Shown: piece after piece, positions 34,947 to 43,813 of the stretch | Position numbering within the stretch: the stretch's first letter is position 1 | Layout: every line of letters begins with the position of its first letter | Origin: Akkermansiaceae bacterium UBA2381 | Lineage (GTDB): Bacteria > Verrucomicrobiota > Verrucomicrobiia > Verrucomicrobiales > DEV007 | Assembly: GCA_002344215.1 (NCBI GenBank) | Contig: DDSV01000032.1 | Span: 128,458-192,457 of the forward strand | Length of the DNA stretch: 64,000 nucleotides | Direction: 5' to 3' | Made by a program: the position numbers and the translations under genes | The notes under the pieces: model-generated | Databases searched by the model: none | What the model was told of the DNA's origin: nothing | The model's input: only the letters and a program-made list of their open reading frames with translations

Positions 34947-35953
34947 GGAGTGATTGTCTGCCAGTTGCTTTCGCTGACACTACGGTGTGAGGCGAGATTA
35001 ACGCGAAGAGTGCGGATCGCCTCATCGAGTGTGCAAAGGACTTTTCCTTTGCCTTCGATGGCATCGAGAAACGCTCCATTCTGCCGGCGATACATCACAT
35101 CGACTTCGGGCATGTCGACTGCTTCGTGATGCCAGGCCCCGCTGGGTACGTCCATCCAGGACCAGCGCTTCTTCGCATATTCAGCCTGAACGGTTCCTCC
35201 TTCACACACCACGGTGATGAGGACTTCGTTAGGATGCTGGTAGAGGTTGAGCGCATAGGTTCCCATGACTTCACCCCGGTCGCCCTGGCGCACGAGGGTA
35301 TGCACCGTGTCCTCCACCGTGACCCCGTCGAGGATCTGGTGATCGGCATCAGTCATGACCCGTTGGATCGGTCCGGCGAGCCAGTCTCCGACATTGTAGA
35401 AGTGGGTGATCATGTCATTGATCGCTCCGCCTCCCATTTCGGGTTTCGCAAAGTAGACTTCCCGGTAGGCGGGCCGGAGAGTGGCGAAAGCCTGGCCCGA
35501 GGCCGTTCGGATCTGGAGCACCCGCCCGAAACGACCCGAGTCGAGTGCCGTTTTCATGGCCTCCACCGCAGGATGGGCACGGTGAACATAGCCGACCGCG
35601 ACGGTGAGCGACTTTGCGGCGATGACGCGGGAAAGCTCATCCAGCCCGTCGGTAGTGAGACTGAGTGGTTTTTCAATCAGCAAATGCATCCCCAGTTCCG
35701 CAAGACGGGTGGAGATCGGAATGTGGGTCGGTGCCGGGGTGGCGATCACGGCCGCATCGTAAGTCCCCCCCGACAGGGCGGAGTCGAGATCGGGAAAAGC
35801 GAGTTCGACGGGGATTTGATATCGTTCCGCAATCTCGGCGCGACGGGGGGCGTGGGTTTCGCAGAAAGCGATGGCATCGCAGCGGCCAAGCTGCTGAAAG
35901 ACCCGCAAATGCCGTTCCCCGATGGACCCGGTGCCGATAACAAGTAATTTCAT
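34943..35953 (-). CDS. Gfo/Idh/MocA-family oxidoreductase
   Basis: A 336-residue NAD(P)-dependent oxidoreductase. The N-terminal Rossmann fold has VIGTGSIGERHLRVF, followed by VIATPAPTHI and the family's LLIEKPLSL with the catalytic Lys. The C-terminal alpha/beta domain includes GGAINDMITHFYNVGDWL, where a His is expected at the active site. Such enzymes oxidise or epimerise sugars, inositols and aminosugars. The start is set at MKLLVIGTG rather than at 35986, since the fold begins there. It is the first gene of the leftward operon and is divergent from the DapA-family gene, sharing a 217-base control region. Confidence 0.9.
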   Translation of the reverse strand: MKLLVIGTGSIGERHLRVFQQLGRCDAIAFCETHAPRRAEIAERYQIPVELAFPDLDSALSGGTYDAAVIATPAPTHIPISTRLAELGMHLLIEKPLSLTTDGLDELSRVIAAKSLTVAVGYVHRAHPAVEAMKTALDSGRFGRVLQIRTASGQAFATLRPAYREVYFAKPEMGGGAINDMITHFYNVGDWLAGPIQRVMTDADHQILDGVTVEDTVHTLVRQGDRGEVMGTYALNLYQHPNEVLITVVCEGGTVQAEYAKKRWSWMDVPSGAWHHEAVDMPEVDVMYRRQNGAFLDAIEGKGKVLCTLDEAIRTLRVNLASHRSVSESNWQTITP

Positions 35954-36111
35954 AGAAAGGGAGAAGGTCTGACCCGACAGGGTCAACTCGACGATCCAAC
36001 CCTATTGACCGTGGTTTGGCAATGCGGGAAGGAGGAAAGAACACGGCGTGATGGCGGAATCAGGGAAAGCAGTGGGGCAAATTGACCCATGAAAAAAATC
36101 GGGATTTCCGC

Positions 36112-36161
36112 AAACCCGCAGCATTCCGCACTTGCGGGTTTCGTCCTGAATCAGCTATCTA
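36112..36161 (+). promoter_or_regulatory. Operator-like inverted repeat overlapping a candidate promoter
   Basis: AAACCCGCA (36112-36120) and TGCGGGTTT (36133-36141) form a perfect 9-bp inverted repeat with 12 bases between, so the half-sites are centred 21 bases apart, two helical turns. The right arm overlaps TTGCGG (36132-36137), which with TATCTA (36156-36161) at 18-base spacing gives a candidate -35/-10. The -10 box ends only 9 bases before the ATG of the DapA-family gene, so the transcript would be leaderless or nearly so. It lies between the two divergent operons. No regulator gene is adjacent. Confidence 0.5.
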
Positions 36162-36170
36162 CTGGGCCTA

Positions 36171-37079
36171 ATGATAAGCGCCCTCTCCGGAGTCCTTCCC
36201 GTATTCCAGACACCCTACCTCGCGGACGAATCGATCGACTTCGAGACGCTCGGACGGGAGATTGACTGGCTCTTTCATCAAGGCGCGGACGGGATCGTCA
36301 TGGCGATGGTCTCGGAGGTGTTGCGCCTTTCGGACCGGGAGCGCGACCAATTGGCAAAGCAGGCCTGCCAGTTCGCCGGGGCCAAAGGTCCGACCATCAT
36401 CAGCGTCGGGGCCGAGAGCAGTCACACTGCCGAGGGGCATGCCCGCCACGCCGAGGAATGCGGGGCCGCGGCCGTCATGGCCATTCCGCCGGTATCCATC
36501 AGTGTGGAGGAACGGGAGCTGCTTGATTATTACCGCCGTCTTCTTGAAGTCATCGCGATTCCCGTGATTGTTCAGGATGCCTCGGGTTACGTGGGCCGTC
36601 CCATGTCGATCGCCTTTCAGGCACGTCTCCTCGACGAGTTCGGTCCGGAGCGTGTCCTCTTCAAACCCGAGGCCTCGCCCATCGGTCCGCGGCTCTCCGC
36701 GTTGCGAGATGCCACCGGCGGCCGTGCCCGTGTTTTCGAAGGCACCGGCGGGATCGCCCTGATTGACTCCCATCATCGGGGGATCTGCGGGACGATGCCC
36801 GGGGCGGATCTGATCACGGCGATTGTCCCCCTCTGGGAGGCTCTCGAGGCGGGTGACCTCGACACGGCCGCGCGCATTCACGAACCGCTCAGTGCTCTGA
36901 TCTCGCTTCAGACCAGTCTCGACGGATTTCTCGCCGTGGAAAAACACCTCCTCATCCGGCAGGGAATTTTTCGCAATGAGATCGTGCGCGGCCCGCGCGG
37001 CTTTGTCCTCGATGACGAGACCCGCCACGAGGTCGACCGTCTTTTTGACCGACTCACTGAAGCTACTGCCGACTCATGA
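36171..37079 (+). CDS. DapA/KDG-aldolase-family lyase
   Basis: A 302-residue cytoplasmic TIM-barrel protein of the DHDPS/N-acetylneuraminate-lyase family. The Schiff-base Lys is K165 in RVLFKPEASP. The usual YNxP motif is replaced by VQDASGY (around 134-140), so the conserved Tyr that assists catalysis is missing; this QD form is found in sugar-acid dehydratases and aldolases of the family, not in lysine synthesis. It is therefore likely a 2-keto-3-deoxy sugar-acid lyase or dehydratase. There is no Shine-Dalgarno site. It overlaps the amidohydrolase gene by 4 bases. Confidence 0.85.
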   Translation: MISALSGVLPVFQTPYLADESIDFETLGREIDWLFHQGADGIVMAMVSEVLRLSDRERDQLAKQACQFAGAKGPTIISVGAESSHTAEGHARHAEECGAAAVMAIPPVSISVEERELLDYYRRLLEVIAIPVIVQDASGYVGRPMSIAFQARLLDEFGPERVLFKPEASPIGPRLSALRDATGGRARVFEGTGGIALIDSHHRGICGTMPGADLITAIVPLWEALEAGDLDTAARIHEPLSALISLQTSLDGFLAVEKHLLIRQGIFRNEIVRGPRGFVLDDETRHEVDRLFDRLTEATADS

Positions 37080-37921
37080 CCATCGACGTTCACAGCCACA
37101 CCTGGCCTTTTCCCGAGGCATTTAGCGAGGACTTTATCCGTCAGGCTTCGGGTGCGAGGGCGAATGCCACGATCGATATCTCGGTACGATACGAGGACTA
37201 TGCCGCGACCGTTCCCCCCGGGACCCGGTCCATTGTTTTCGGAGGAAAAGCGAAGCTCTCGGGCATGTGGGTTGATGACACCTATGTTGCGGAATATGTG
37301 GGAAAGCATCCGGAAGCGCTCATCGGATTTCTCTCGGTCGATCCGACTCAGCCGGGATGGCAGGATGAATTGCGTCACGGACACGAGGTCCTCGGCCTGA
37401 GGGGAGTTAAACTCCTGCCCATGTATGCCGGCTTTAAAGTGGACGATCCGTCGCTCGAACCGCTTTGGCAGTATTGTGAGGAAAAGGGACTGCCCGTTCT
37501 GATGCACACGGGCACGACCTTCATCCGGCAGGCTCCCCTGGAGTGCACCTTCCCCCGGCTCATCGAGCCGGTCGCGCTGAAGTATCCCGGTGTGAAATTT
37601 ATCCTCGCCCATCTCGGCCATCCCTGGGAGGGGGAGTGTGTCGTGACGATACGGAAGCACCCGAATGTTTTCGCCGACATCAGCGCCCTGCATTATCGCC
37701 CGTTCCAGCTCTATCAAAGCCTCATGCTGGTGCAGGAATACGGAGTCTGGGAGAAGGTGCTCTTCGGTTCCGATTATCCTTTCACGACGGTGAACGCTTC
37801 CATCGAAGGGCTGAAGAAGTTGAATGACATGCTTGAGGGCACCGCGCTGCCGAGGCTGGATGTGGATCAGATTGAGAAACTGATCCACCGGGATAGTTTC
37901 CGGCTCCTGGGGCTGGATTAG
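37076..37921 (+). CDS. Amidohydrolase_2 family metal-dependent hydrolase
   Basis: A 281-residue cytoplasmic TIM-barrel hydrolase. The HxH motif DVHSH is at residues 4-8; a His in LMHTGTTFI, the pair in ILAHLGHPWEGE, and the Asp in LFGSDYPFTT complete the usual metal and catalytic set. The family includes sugar lactonases such as fuconolactonase, carboxylate hydrolases and decarboxylases. Coupling by a 4-base overlap to the DapA-family lyase suggests that both act on one sugar acid. It converges with the dienelactone-hydrolase gene, 10 bases apart. Confidence 0.88.
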   Translation: MTIDVHSHTWPFPEAFSEDFIRQASGARANATIDISVRYEDYAATVPPGTRSIVFGGKAKLSGMWVDDTYVAEYVGKHPEALIGFLSVDPTQPGWQDELRHGHEVLGLRGVKLLPMYAGFKVDDPSLEPLWQYCEEKGLPVLMHTGTTFIRQAPLECTFPRLIEPVALKYPGVKFILAHLGHPWEGECVVTIRKHPNVFADISALHYRPFQLYQSLMLVQEYGVWEKVLFGSDYPFTTVNASIEGLKKLNDMLEGTALPRLDVDQIEKLIHRDSFRLLGLD

Positions 37922-37931
37922 GCAATAAACG

Positions 37932-38822
37932 TCACTTCAGATTCTCCCCGAAAAAGGCCAGGGTCCTCTCCCATGCCAGTTTTGCGGCAGTCTCATCATA
38001 CCGCGGCGTCGTGTCATTGTGAAAACCGTGCTGGGCGCCCTCGTAGACGTGGGCGGTAAACTTCACCCCTGCGGCGGTGAGGGCTTCTTTAAAGGCCGGT
38101 GCTCCGGCGATGATGCGTTCATCCAGGCTGCCGTTGTGAATGAGGAGGGGGGCCTTGATTTTCGGAATGTCTTCGGCGGCGGGCTGGCGCCCGTAAAAGG
38201 GAACCGCGGCGGCGATGACATCGGGCAGGCGAATCGCGAGCGTGCAGGAAAGCCCTCCGCCGAAACAGAAGCCGACCACTCCGACTTTGCCGGTGGATTC
38301 GGAATGAACCTGAAGCCATTGGGCGGCGGCGATGAAATCTTCGGTGATTTTGTCAGGCGCGAGCTTTGCCTGCATCGTCCGCCCGTCATCATCGTTGCCG
38401 GGGTATCCTCCGAGCGAGGTGAGGGCATCAGGAGCAAAGGCGAGGTATCCGGCGAGGCCGAGTCGACGGGCGACGTCCTCGATGTAGGGATTGAGCCCGC
38501 GGTTTTCATGTATGACAAGAACGGCGGGAATTTTGCCGGTGGCGGAAGCCGGACGACAAAGCAGACCACTGATCGTTCCGTGCCCTTTCGGACTGTCGAC
38601 CGTGGCGCGTTCGATTTTCAGCCGGGCATCATCAGGAGGTACCTGCTGCGCCCACGCATAGTTCGGGGCGAGACTCTCAAGAATGGCAGACGCCGTAACG
38701 CCGCCAACGGCATAGCGTGAGGCGTGGGAAAGGAAGGCGCGCCGGTCAATCTGACCATGGACATATTTGTCGAAAAGTTGGAGCACTTCAGGCGGAAAAT
38801 CGGAGGAGGTGAGGCGTTTCAT
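37932..38822 (-). CDS. Dienelactone-hydrolase-family protein, Tat-type export signal
   Basis: A 296-residue alpha/beta hydrolase from the ATG of MKRLTSSDFP. The catalytic triad of this family is present: Cys in GFCFGGG, Asp in NGSLDERI, and His in AQHGFHNDT. The N-terminus has a soluble stretch, then DRRAFLSHASRYAVGG and a hydrophobic helix, which fits a twin-arginine signal. Such exported carboxymethylenebutenolidase relatives are common in bacteria, and their substrates are rarely known. It ends 10 bases from the amidohydrolase stop on the other strand and may or may not share the block's function. Confidence 0.85.
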   Translation of the reverse strand: MKRLTSSDFPPEVLQLFDKYVHGQIDRRAFLSHASRYAVGGVTASAILESLAPNYAWAQQVPPDDARLKIERATVDSPKGHGTISGLLCRPASATGKIPAVLVIHENRGLNPYIEDVARRLGLAGYLAFAPDALTSLGGYPGNDDDGRTMQAKLAPDKITEDFIAAAQWLQVHSESTGKVGVVGFCFGGGLSCTLAIRLPDVIAAAVPFYGRQPAAEDIPKIKAPLLIHNGSLDERIIAGAPAFKEALTAAGVKFTAHVYEGAQHGFHNDTTPRYDETAAKLAWERTLAFFGENLK

Positions 38823-38935
38823 GGATAGAGGGGGTTGTCGAATTACCGACATTTATCCTGACGTTTCGCGGCTTTGGTGGCGAGCAAAAACGAAAGGGCG
38901 CCCGTTGACACCGGTGCTGCAGATCCCTCCGGAGA

Positions 38936-39976
38936 TTAGTGGATCTCAACCGGAACACTGGCCCTGATCTTCGCCGCAAGCCGGACCACATCCCAGTTGG
39001 CGAGGCGCACGCAGCCGGCACTGGCGGACCGTCCGATCGTTTCCGGCTCACTGGTGCCGTGCAAGCCGATCCCTGTTTTGTTCAGTTGGATCCAGAGGAC
39101 CCCGACCGGATTATTCGGGCCCGGCGGCAGCATGTGAAAGTTGTCACTGCGTATGCCTTCCTTGAGCATGGATTTGTCGTATCGGAAATTGGGCATTCCG
39201 GAAAGTTCGGTGACCTTCCAATCCCCGATGGGAGATTCCGTCTGGCCGGATCCGAGGGTCACCGGATAGGCGGCCATGATTCGTTCGCCTTCGTAGACGG
39301 TGAGCATACTGGTCCCTGTATCAATTTTGAGGGATGTGGTGCTTGTGTTAGACTCGTCTGTTTCGAGAGATCCCTTTGTCACTGCGGAAAGTTCGAATGG
39401 GATGACGTTGGGAACACTCAGGGAGTCGCCGGCTGCAATTTCTCCGGTTTTTCCCGGATTCAGCTCTTCGAGGAAGTCTACGTCGGTGTGGAACTTCTCC
39501 GCGATCGCTTCAGCGGCCGACCGGTAGGTCATTGCCTCAGCTTTCGCTTGATCGGCTACATCGTCAGGGAGTTCCCCGATGTTTTCGAGATCAGAATCGG
39601 TCACGGTGTAGAGGATGAAAGTCGGGCCTGCCTTCGCCAGGTCGAGGTCACTGAGGTCGGGCAGTGAGTCCGGGTTGGCTTCGTCGCGTTCGAGGGGAGT
39701 GGAAAGTGGACCTCCGTGCGCCGCGCGATACAGGGCGAGGGCTTTGAAGGTGAACTGACCCAGGCTCCCGTCGATCCGGCCCGGAGTGAACTCTGCACGG
39801 TCGAGCAACACCTGGAGACGCACGATTGCCTCAATGTCTGCGGGGTTGCGTTTGATTGAGCCGTCAATGTTCTTTGTCTGGGCGGAAACATCCCGAGTCA
39901 TGAGAAAGGCGGTCGCGAGAAGTGTCGCCGTTATAAAGTTCGAGGTGAGGGGTGAGAGGCGGGTACGGGCAGGCAT
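38936..39976 (-). CDS. L,D-transpeptidase with PG-binding and LysM-like domains
   Basis: A 346-residue exported protein. After a signal peptide (about 1-32) come a peptidoglycan-binding helical domain (RLQVLLDRAEFTPGRIDGSLG near residue 55), a LysM-like repeat (AIAEKFHTDVDFLEELNPG near 165), and a YkuD catalytic domain. The catalytic motif HGTSEPETIGRSASAGCVR has His306 and Cys322. It forms or edits 3-3 cross-links, or attaches proteins to peptidoglycan. It is in line with the CreD-like gene upstream (95 bases) and with the dienelactone-hydrolase gene. Confidence 0.92.
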   Translation of the reverse strand: MPARTRLSPLTSNFITATLLATAFLMTRDVSAQTKNIDGSIKRNPADIEAIVRLQVLLDRAEFTPGRIDGSLGQFTFKALALYRAAHGGPLSTPLERDEANPDSLPDLSDLDLAKAGPTFILYTVTDSDLENIGELPDDVADQAKAEAMTYRSAAEAIAEKFHTDVDFLEELNPGKTGEIAAGDSLSVPNVIPFELSAVTKGSLETDESNTSTTSLKIDTGTSMLTVYEGERIMAAYPVTLGSGQTESPIGDWKVTELSGMPNFRYDKSMLKEGIRSDNFHMLPPGPNNPVGVLWIQLNKTGIGLHGTSEPETIGRSASAGCVRLANWDVVRLAAKIRASVPVEIH

Positions 39977-40071
39977 TATCGCGACAATACGGTGTATTTA
40001 CCGGACTCACGATAGGTAGAAACCCGACCGATGGATGGGTCCCCCCATCCCGCGGATCCCGAACGGGTGCG

Positions 40072-41316
40072 CTAGCGGATCGGAACCGGTTCACCGGGGA
40101 TTGAGGGAGGCTGGGTGCCCGGCCTCGCGGGACCATCCGGGTTCTTTGATCGGCGCAGCACCGAAGCCCAATCCGTTTTTGCGGTGAACGCCATGAGGAG
40201 GGCCAGTGTAATGATCGCCCCCGCCGTGATGGTGATTCCGGTCAGGCCCTCGAAGAAAAAGCTGTAGCTGAAAAGAACCATGTAGGCGAACTGCGCGACC
40301 GCAGCGAGACGCGCGAATCTAAGTCCGGCGACACCGACGAGGTAACCGGAGACAAGAAGCAGTGAAACAGTCGCCGCGATAATAAATGCGACCATGGTGG
40401 GGATCAGATCGACGAGGTAGGCGAAGAGCAACTGAAAGGCAAAACAACCGGCCGCGAGGAGGAAATAGTTCATGGGGTGCAGGTTCACTCCACGGATCGA
40501 TCCGAGAATAATCAGAACCGAAAAGAAAAATACGAGGGAAACGGGCGCGAAAAAAGTGATCCGGGTGGCGACCGGTCCCGGATTCGTCACCGAGGGCATT
40601 TCCATGGCAATGGAGCGGGCTCCGATGACGTCGGTGTAGTTCCAGATTAATTGCCAGCCAGTGCCGTCAAGGGATTTGCGTGAGGTGGGAGACTCCGACC
40701 CTGCGGGAATGTCGATCTCGCCAAAATCAGTCGTCATCTCGAGTTGAAATCCGCTCACCCGGGGCGCCTCGCCGAAGGAATAAAGCCAACGGTCGAGGCC
40801 TGCTGCGGTGTAGCTGAGCGTGACCGGGATAACCTCCCCCGGTTCGAGGATCACCGCTTCGGTGATCGATCCCTCGCGCGGGGCCTTGTCTGTTTCCTTC
40901 TCGCCAAGGAGGAATGAAAATTCGTCAAACCGGACATCGTCGGCTGGGAAATCAAACGCGACATAAATCGTTTGTGTGATCGGCGTTGGATTCTTCAACT
41001 GGTAGACCGCCTCAAAATCGACGGTGTAGGTTCGATACCAGAGTAAACCCTTTCTTTTCGGATCGGACCTGAGAACCACCTTTACCTCGGAACTTTCCGG
41101 TTGAATGGACCGTTTCGTCCTCGCGGCGGTCGGTGCGATGTAGAAGGCGCGCGGATGAATTTGTGTCATGGGCTGGCCCCAGTTTCCGGCAACGGTTTCA
41201 CTGAGTCGGGCATCGGTCTTCGCGGTGCGGATGCTGAGTGCACCGCCGAGAATGAACCAGGCGGCTGCCGTGCCGGCAATGATAAGGCAAATGGCGAATA
41301 GTCGGAGCGTTGTCAT
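40072..41316 (-). CDS. CreD-like inner-membrane protein
   Basis: A 414-residue protein with one N-terminal helix, a periplasmic beta-rich domain (about 35-260) and a C-terminal bundle of five or six helices (about 262-385). The C-terminal part, from GVNLHPMNYFLLAAGCFAFQ to the end, resembles the helices of CreD (the LHPxxY start and YLxGVAG pattern), a protein linked to envelope stress and colicin tolerance in Enterobacteria. No creBC two-component genes lie near. It follows by 42 bases a large exported beta protein, which may be its partner. The tail is Pro-rich. Confidence 0.68.
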   Translation of the reverse strand: MTTLRLFAICLIIAGTAAAWFILGGALSIRTAKTDARLSETVAGNWGQPMTQIHPRAFYIAPTAARTKRSIQPESSEVKVVLRSDPKRKGLLWYRTYTVDFEAVYQLKNPTPITQTIYVAFDFPADDVRFDEFSFLLGEKETDKAPREGSITEAVILEPGEVIPVTLSYTAAGLDRWLYSFGEAPRVSGFQLEMTTDFGEIDIPAGSESPTSRKSLDGTGWQLIWNYTDVIGARSIAMEMPSVTNPGPVATRITFFAPVSLVFFFSVLIILGSIRGVNLHPMNYFLLAAGCFAFQLLFAYLVDLIPTMVAFIIAATVSLLLVSGYLVGVAGLRFARLAAVAQFAYMVLFSYSFFFEGLTGITITAGAIITLALLMAFTAKTDWASVLRRSKNPDGPARPGTQPPSIPGEPVPIR

Positions 41317-41358
41317 GGTGGATGGGATGAGGTGTGGTTGGTTCGATAAGTATTTGTG

Positions 41359-43101
41359 TCAGGATTCGGGGGAGAGTCCCTGTTTCTGATAAAAGATTTC
41401 AACAGCAGGGCGTTCACCCCGGCACAGTTCCTTTTCCAGATGGATGAGATTCGCTGTCGCGCTGGTTCCTGATTGAGCCGGCGATAGTTGAACATTGCCC
41501 TCTACGGCGGTGGGTTCATATCCGGGGGGGATCGAAAGCACCCAGTCGAGACGATGAATAAAGAGTTCGGTGAGGGGCAACTCGAGCGCGACCTGTCCCG
41601 AAACAGGATCGAGAGGATCGGATTTCAGTGAGTAACTCACCTGCACCGTGGTCGAGGGTGTTTCATTCTCCCCGGGAAGCGGATTCGCGAGACGGAATTC
41701 AATTTGATTCTCACCCCGCCGGATAGGATTCACGGGTTGGTGGTTGATCTCGCAGGTAAGAATCTGGTCAATCGAGGGTAGATCAATGGCCCAGTTGATC
41801 GGGCTGCTGTGCTGCACGGTGTAGTTGGCTGTCACCAGCATGGAGCCATCGGCGACAAGGCGTGTTTCAAGCTGTGCCAGAGATACGGTCGCTTGAGCTG
41901 TCTCCAATCGCGGCAGCCAGCTTGCGGCTAAAGTGATCGGGGTGTCCCCGACTATTTCCGCGGTCAGGCCGTCTTCCGTCCCGAGTTGTTCCTGCAGCCA
42001 CTGCGGAAGTCGGCGGGATTCCACTCCTGCCGTTAGAGCGGGATGACTGAGTTCCAATCCTTCAACAGAAACCAGAGCGATCAGTGATCGTGACTCCCGG
42101 GAAGGCGGGTTCGGTTCGCCCGGCTCTGTCGTCTGCACCCGTGGCGGTGCCAGTACCCATTCTTCCGCCAGCGGCGATTGCGGGACCTCCCAGTTCAAAA
42201 GGATGGTTCGATCCAGGATATCGCGCGTTTTCCATTCGGGGTGGAGCAACCGTGGTCCGTTGCTCCTGGGGGCCAGAGTCCAGTCGGCGACGTCATCGCC
42301 TTCAACGGTGACTGCTGTCACATTCTGTGGAAGTGCAATCGATGCGGAAAGGCCGGATCCGGAATCAGCCTGGGCCAGAACCCGGGCCGAGTGACTCAGT
42401 CGACCCTCCAGATAACGGACAAGGATCTCCGAGGAGAACACCCACTCGCTCGGCACGATAGCCTGGGATGTATTCGGAACCGCATCTTCAAGTTTGAGTT
42501 CCAGGGCCAACTTTTTTCCGGGCAACGCAAAGACCATCTCCCCGGTCCCCGTAGTGGAGGGATTCAATCCATCAATCCGGAGCGTTTTCCCCTTCGGCAA
42601 TCCGGTGACTCTCAGTTCGCCAACAGTAGCGGGTGCCGGGGTGAGCAGGAAGTCTCCGCCTCTCTGCCACTCATCCGGGTTTGGACATACCAGCGACACC
42701 TTCGCGGAAAAGGTTCCCGCTCCTTTGACGAGCATCACATATTCATTGTCGTGATTGATGACTGAACTTTGAGGGGTGCTGGTTTCGCTTGTTTCAAGGA
42801 TCGAATCTCCGCCTAACAAGATCACACGGTGCCAATCATCGATAAAGGTTGTCGCCTCGAATTCGGCACTGAGCTTCGGAGTGCCGGTGGAGAGATCGAG
42901 CCGATAGCGGGCCGAACTCAATGATGCTCTCACCGGGGGGCTCGATTCAGGATGGAGACTTTCCCCCTTTTGAGCCGCTTCGAGCAGGTCCTTTAATTCG
43001 TGGTAGGGAATCGTGACTTCAGCGTGCGGTAGTTCGGGGACCTGCGCGCGCAGCAGGAAGGGGAGACACAGCAGGATAAGAGCGGGGATGATTGTTTTCA
43101 T
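41359..43101 (-). CDS. Large exported protein of unknown function, partner of CreD-like gene
   Basis: A 580-residue protein from the ATG of MKTIIPALILLCLPF, with a clear signal peptide cleaved near LLRAQ. The rest is beta-rich with no transmembrane helix, no enzyme motif and little repetition. It begins with a helical stretch (VTIPYHELKDLLEAAQKGE) seen also in PVC/Bacteroidota exported proteins that accompany membrane bundle proteins, then several probable immunoglobulin-like or jelly-roll domains. The conserved-looking N-terminus PYHELKDLLEA is the most useful search handle. It is located between the PH-like gene and the CreD-like gene, all in the same direction. Confidence 0.7.
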   Translation of the reverse strand: MKTIIPALILLCLPFLLRAQVPELPHAEVTIPYHELKDLLEAAQKGESLHPESSPPVRASLSSARYRLDLSTGTPKLSAEFEATTFIDDWHRVILLGGDSILETSETSTPQSSVINHDNEYVMLVKGAGTFSAKVSLVCPNPDEWQRGGDFLLTPAPATVGELRVTGLPKGKTLRIDGLNPSTTGTGEMVFALPGKKLALELKLEDAVPNTSQAIVPSEWVFSSEILVRYLEGRLSHSARVLAQADSGSGLSASIALPQNVTAVTVEGDDVADWTLAPRSNGPRLLHPEWKTRDILDRTILLNWEVPQSPLAEEWVLAPPRVQTTEPGEPNPPSRESRSLIALVSVEGLELSHPALTAGVESRRLPQWLQEQLGTEDGLTAEIVGDTPITLAASWLPRLETAQATVSLAQLETRLVADGSMLVTANYTVQHSSPINWAIDLPSIDQILTCEINHQPVNPIRRGENQIEFRLANPLPGENETPSTTVQVSYSLKSDPLDPVSGQVALELPLTELFIHRLDWVLSIPPGYEPTAVEGNVQLSPAQSGTSATANLIHLEKELCRGERPAVEIFYQKQGLSPES

Positions 43102-43336
43102 GAGAGCTGGGTGGATCTTTCCGGATCGGGGTGAGTGAGATGTATTGGCCGAGGCGGAAAAGTGCCGACTTCCGCCGAAAGCTCTCCCCAATACGCCACG
43201 GCTTTCGGGCATCTTTCAGAATCCGAATGGATAGACGATATCTCCCTTGAAAATGGGAGATCGTGACGAGAGGGAATTTCCTGTCGCTGATGTCTCACCG
43301 ATCATGCGGTGATTTAGAGGAAGGTGCCTCGCAGGC
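43102..43336. other. 235-base intergenic region, only a small hairpin
   Basis: Between the PH-like gene and the large exported protein gene there is no credible open frame. One short inverted repeat, ATCTCCC (43240-43246) with GGGAGAT (43255-43261), has an 8-base loop and no T run, so it is a weak candidate for a regulatory hairpin. I see no convincing promoter hexamers, and nothing else stands out. Confidence 0.5.
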
Positions 43337-43813
43337 TCAGCGGTCTGAGATGGATTCTCTCCACTTCGTTTTCGCCTCGGCGAGAAATGCCTCCGGATCA
43401 GCCACGCTCAGTAGCACGGTATATCCATCACGGGTCGGCAATTTCACGACGTGTTGCCAGTCGGTTACAAAAAGAAGCGCCTTTTCCTTGTTTCGGAGAC
43501 GGAACCATCCTGACTGGTAGCCGGGCAGAGCGGCACCGTTCGTTCTCCATTTCGGGCGCCAATCGATCTCACGATGAAGGTCGAGGGCGATCGCCTCTTC
43601 GGGAATCAGTTTGTCCCTGCTGATCGTGCGTCCGTAGAGATCACCACGGATGCGGAGACCTTCCGGTGACACCTCAAACCGGGTTCTTTTGGTGGAGAAG
43701 GCAACGAAGATAAGAAGTGCCGCGACGGCGGCGAGCATCAGCAGAACCGGCAGGAGAAACCAGAGGCTCTTTCCGGCAGCCGGAACAATGGGGTAAACGC
43801 TGAACTCGTTCAT
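43337..43813 (-). CDS. Membrane-anchored PH-like domain protein
   Basis: A 158-residue protein with one N-terminal helix (about residues 17-38, LWFLLPVLLMLAAVAALLIFV) and a soluble domain of about 115 residues. The soluble part (RFEVSPEGLRIRGDLYGRTI, then WFRLRNKEKALLFVTD and VVKLPTRDGYTVLLS) has the pattern of bacterial PH-like domains that follow a membrane anchor. These often sense or tether membrane components; the exact role is unknown. The gene lies downstream of the OmpA-like gene (150 bases) and upstream of the exported beta protein in the same direction. Confidence 0.68.
   Translation of the reverse strand: MNEFSVYPIVPAAGKSLWFLLPVLLMLAAVAALLIFVAFSTKRTRFEVSPEGLRIRGDLYGRTISRDKLIPEEAIALDLHREIDWRPKWRTNGAALPGYQSGWFRLRNKEKALLFVTDWQHVVKLPTRDGYTVLLSVADPEAFLAEAKTKWRESISDR

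Noticed and set aside
43240..43261. Small hairpin ATCTCCC/GGGAGAT considered as a terminator.
   Set aside because: The stem is 7 bp and no T run follows on either strand.
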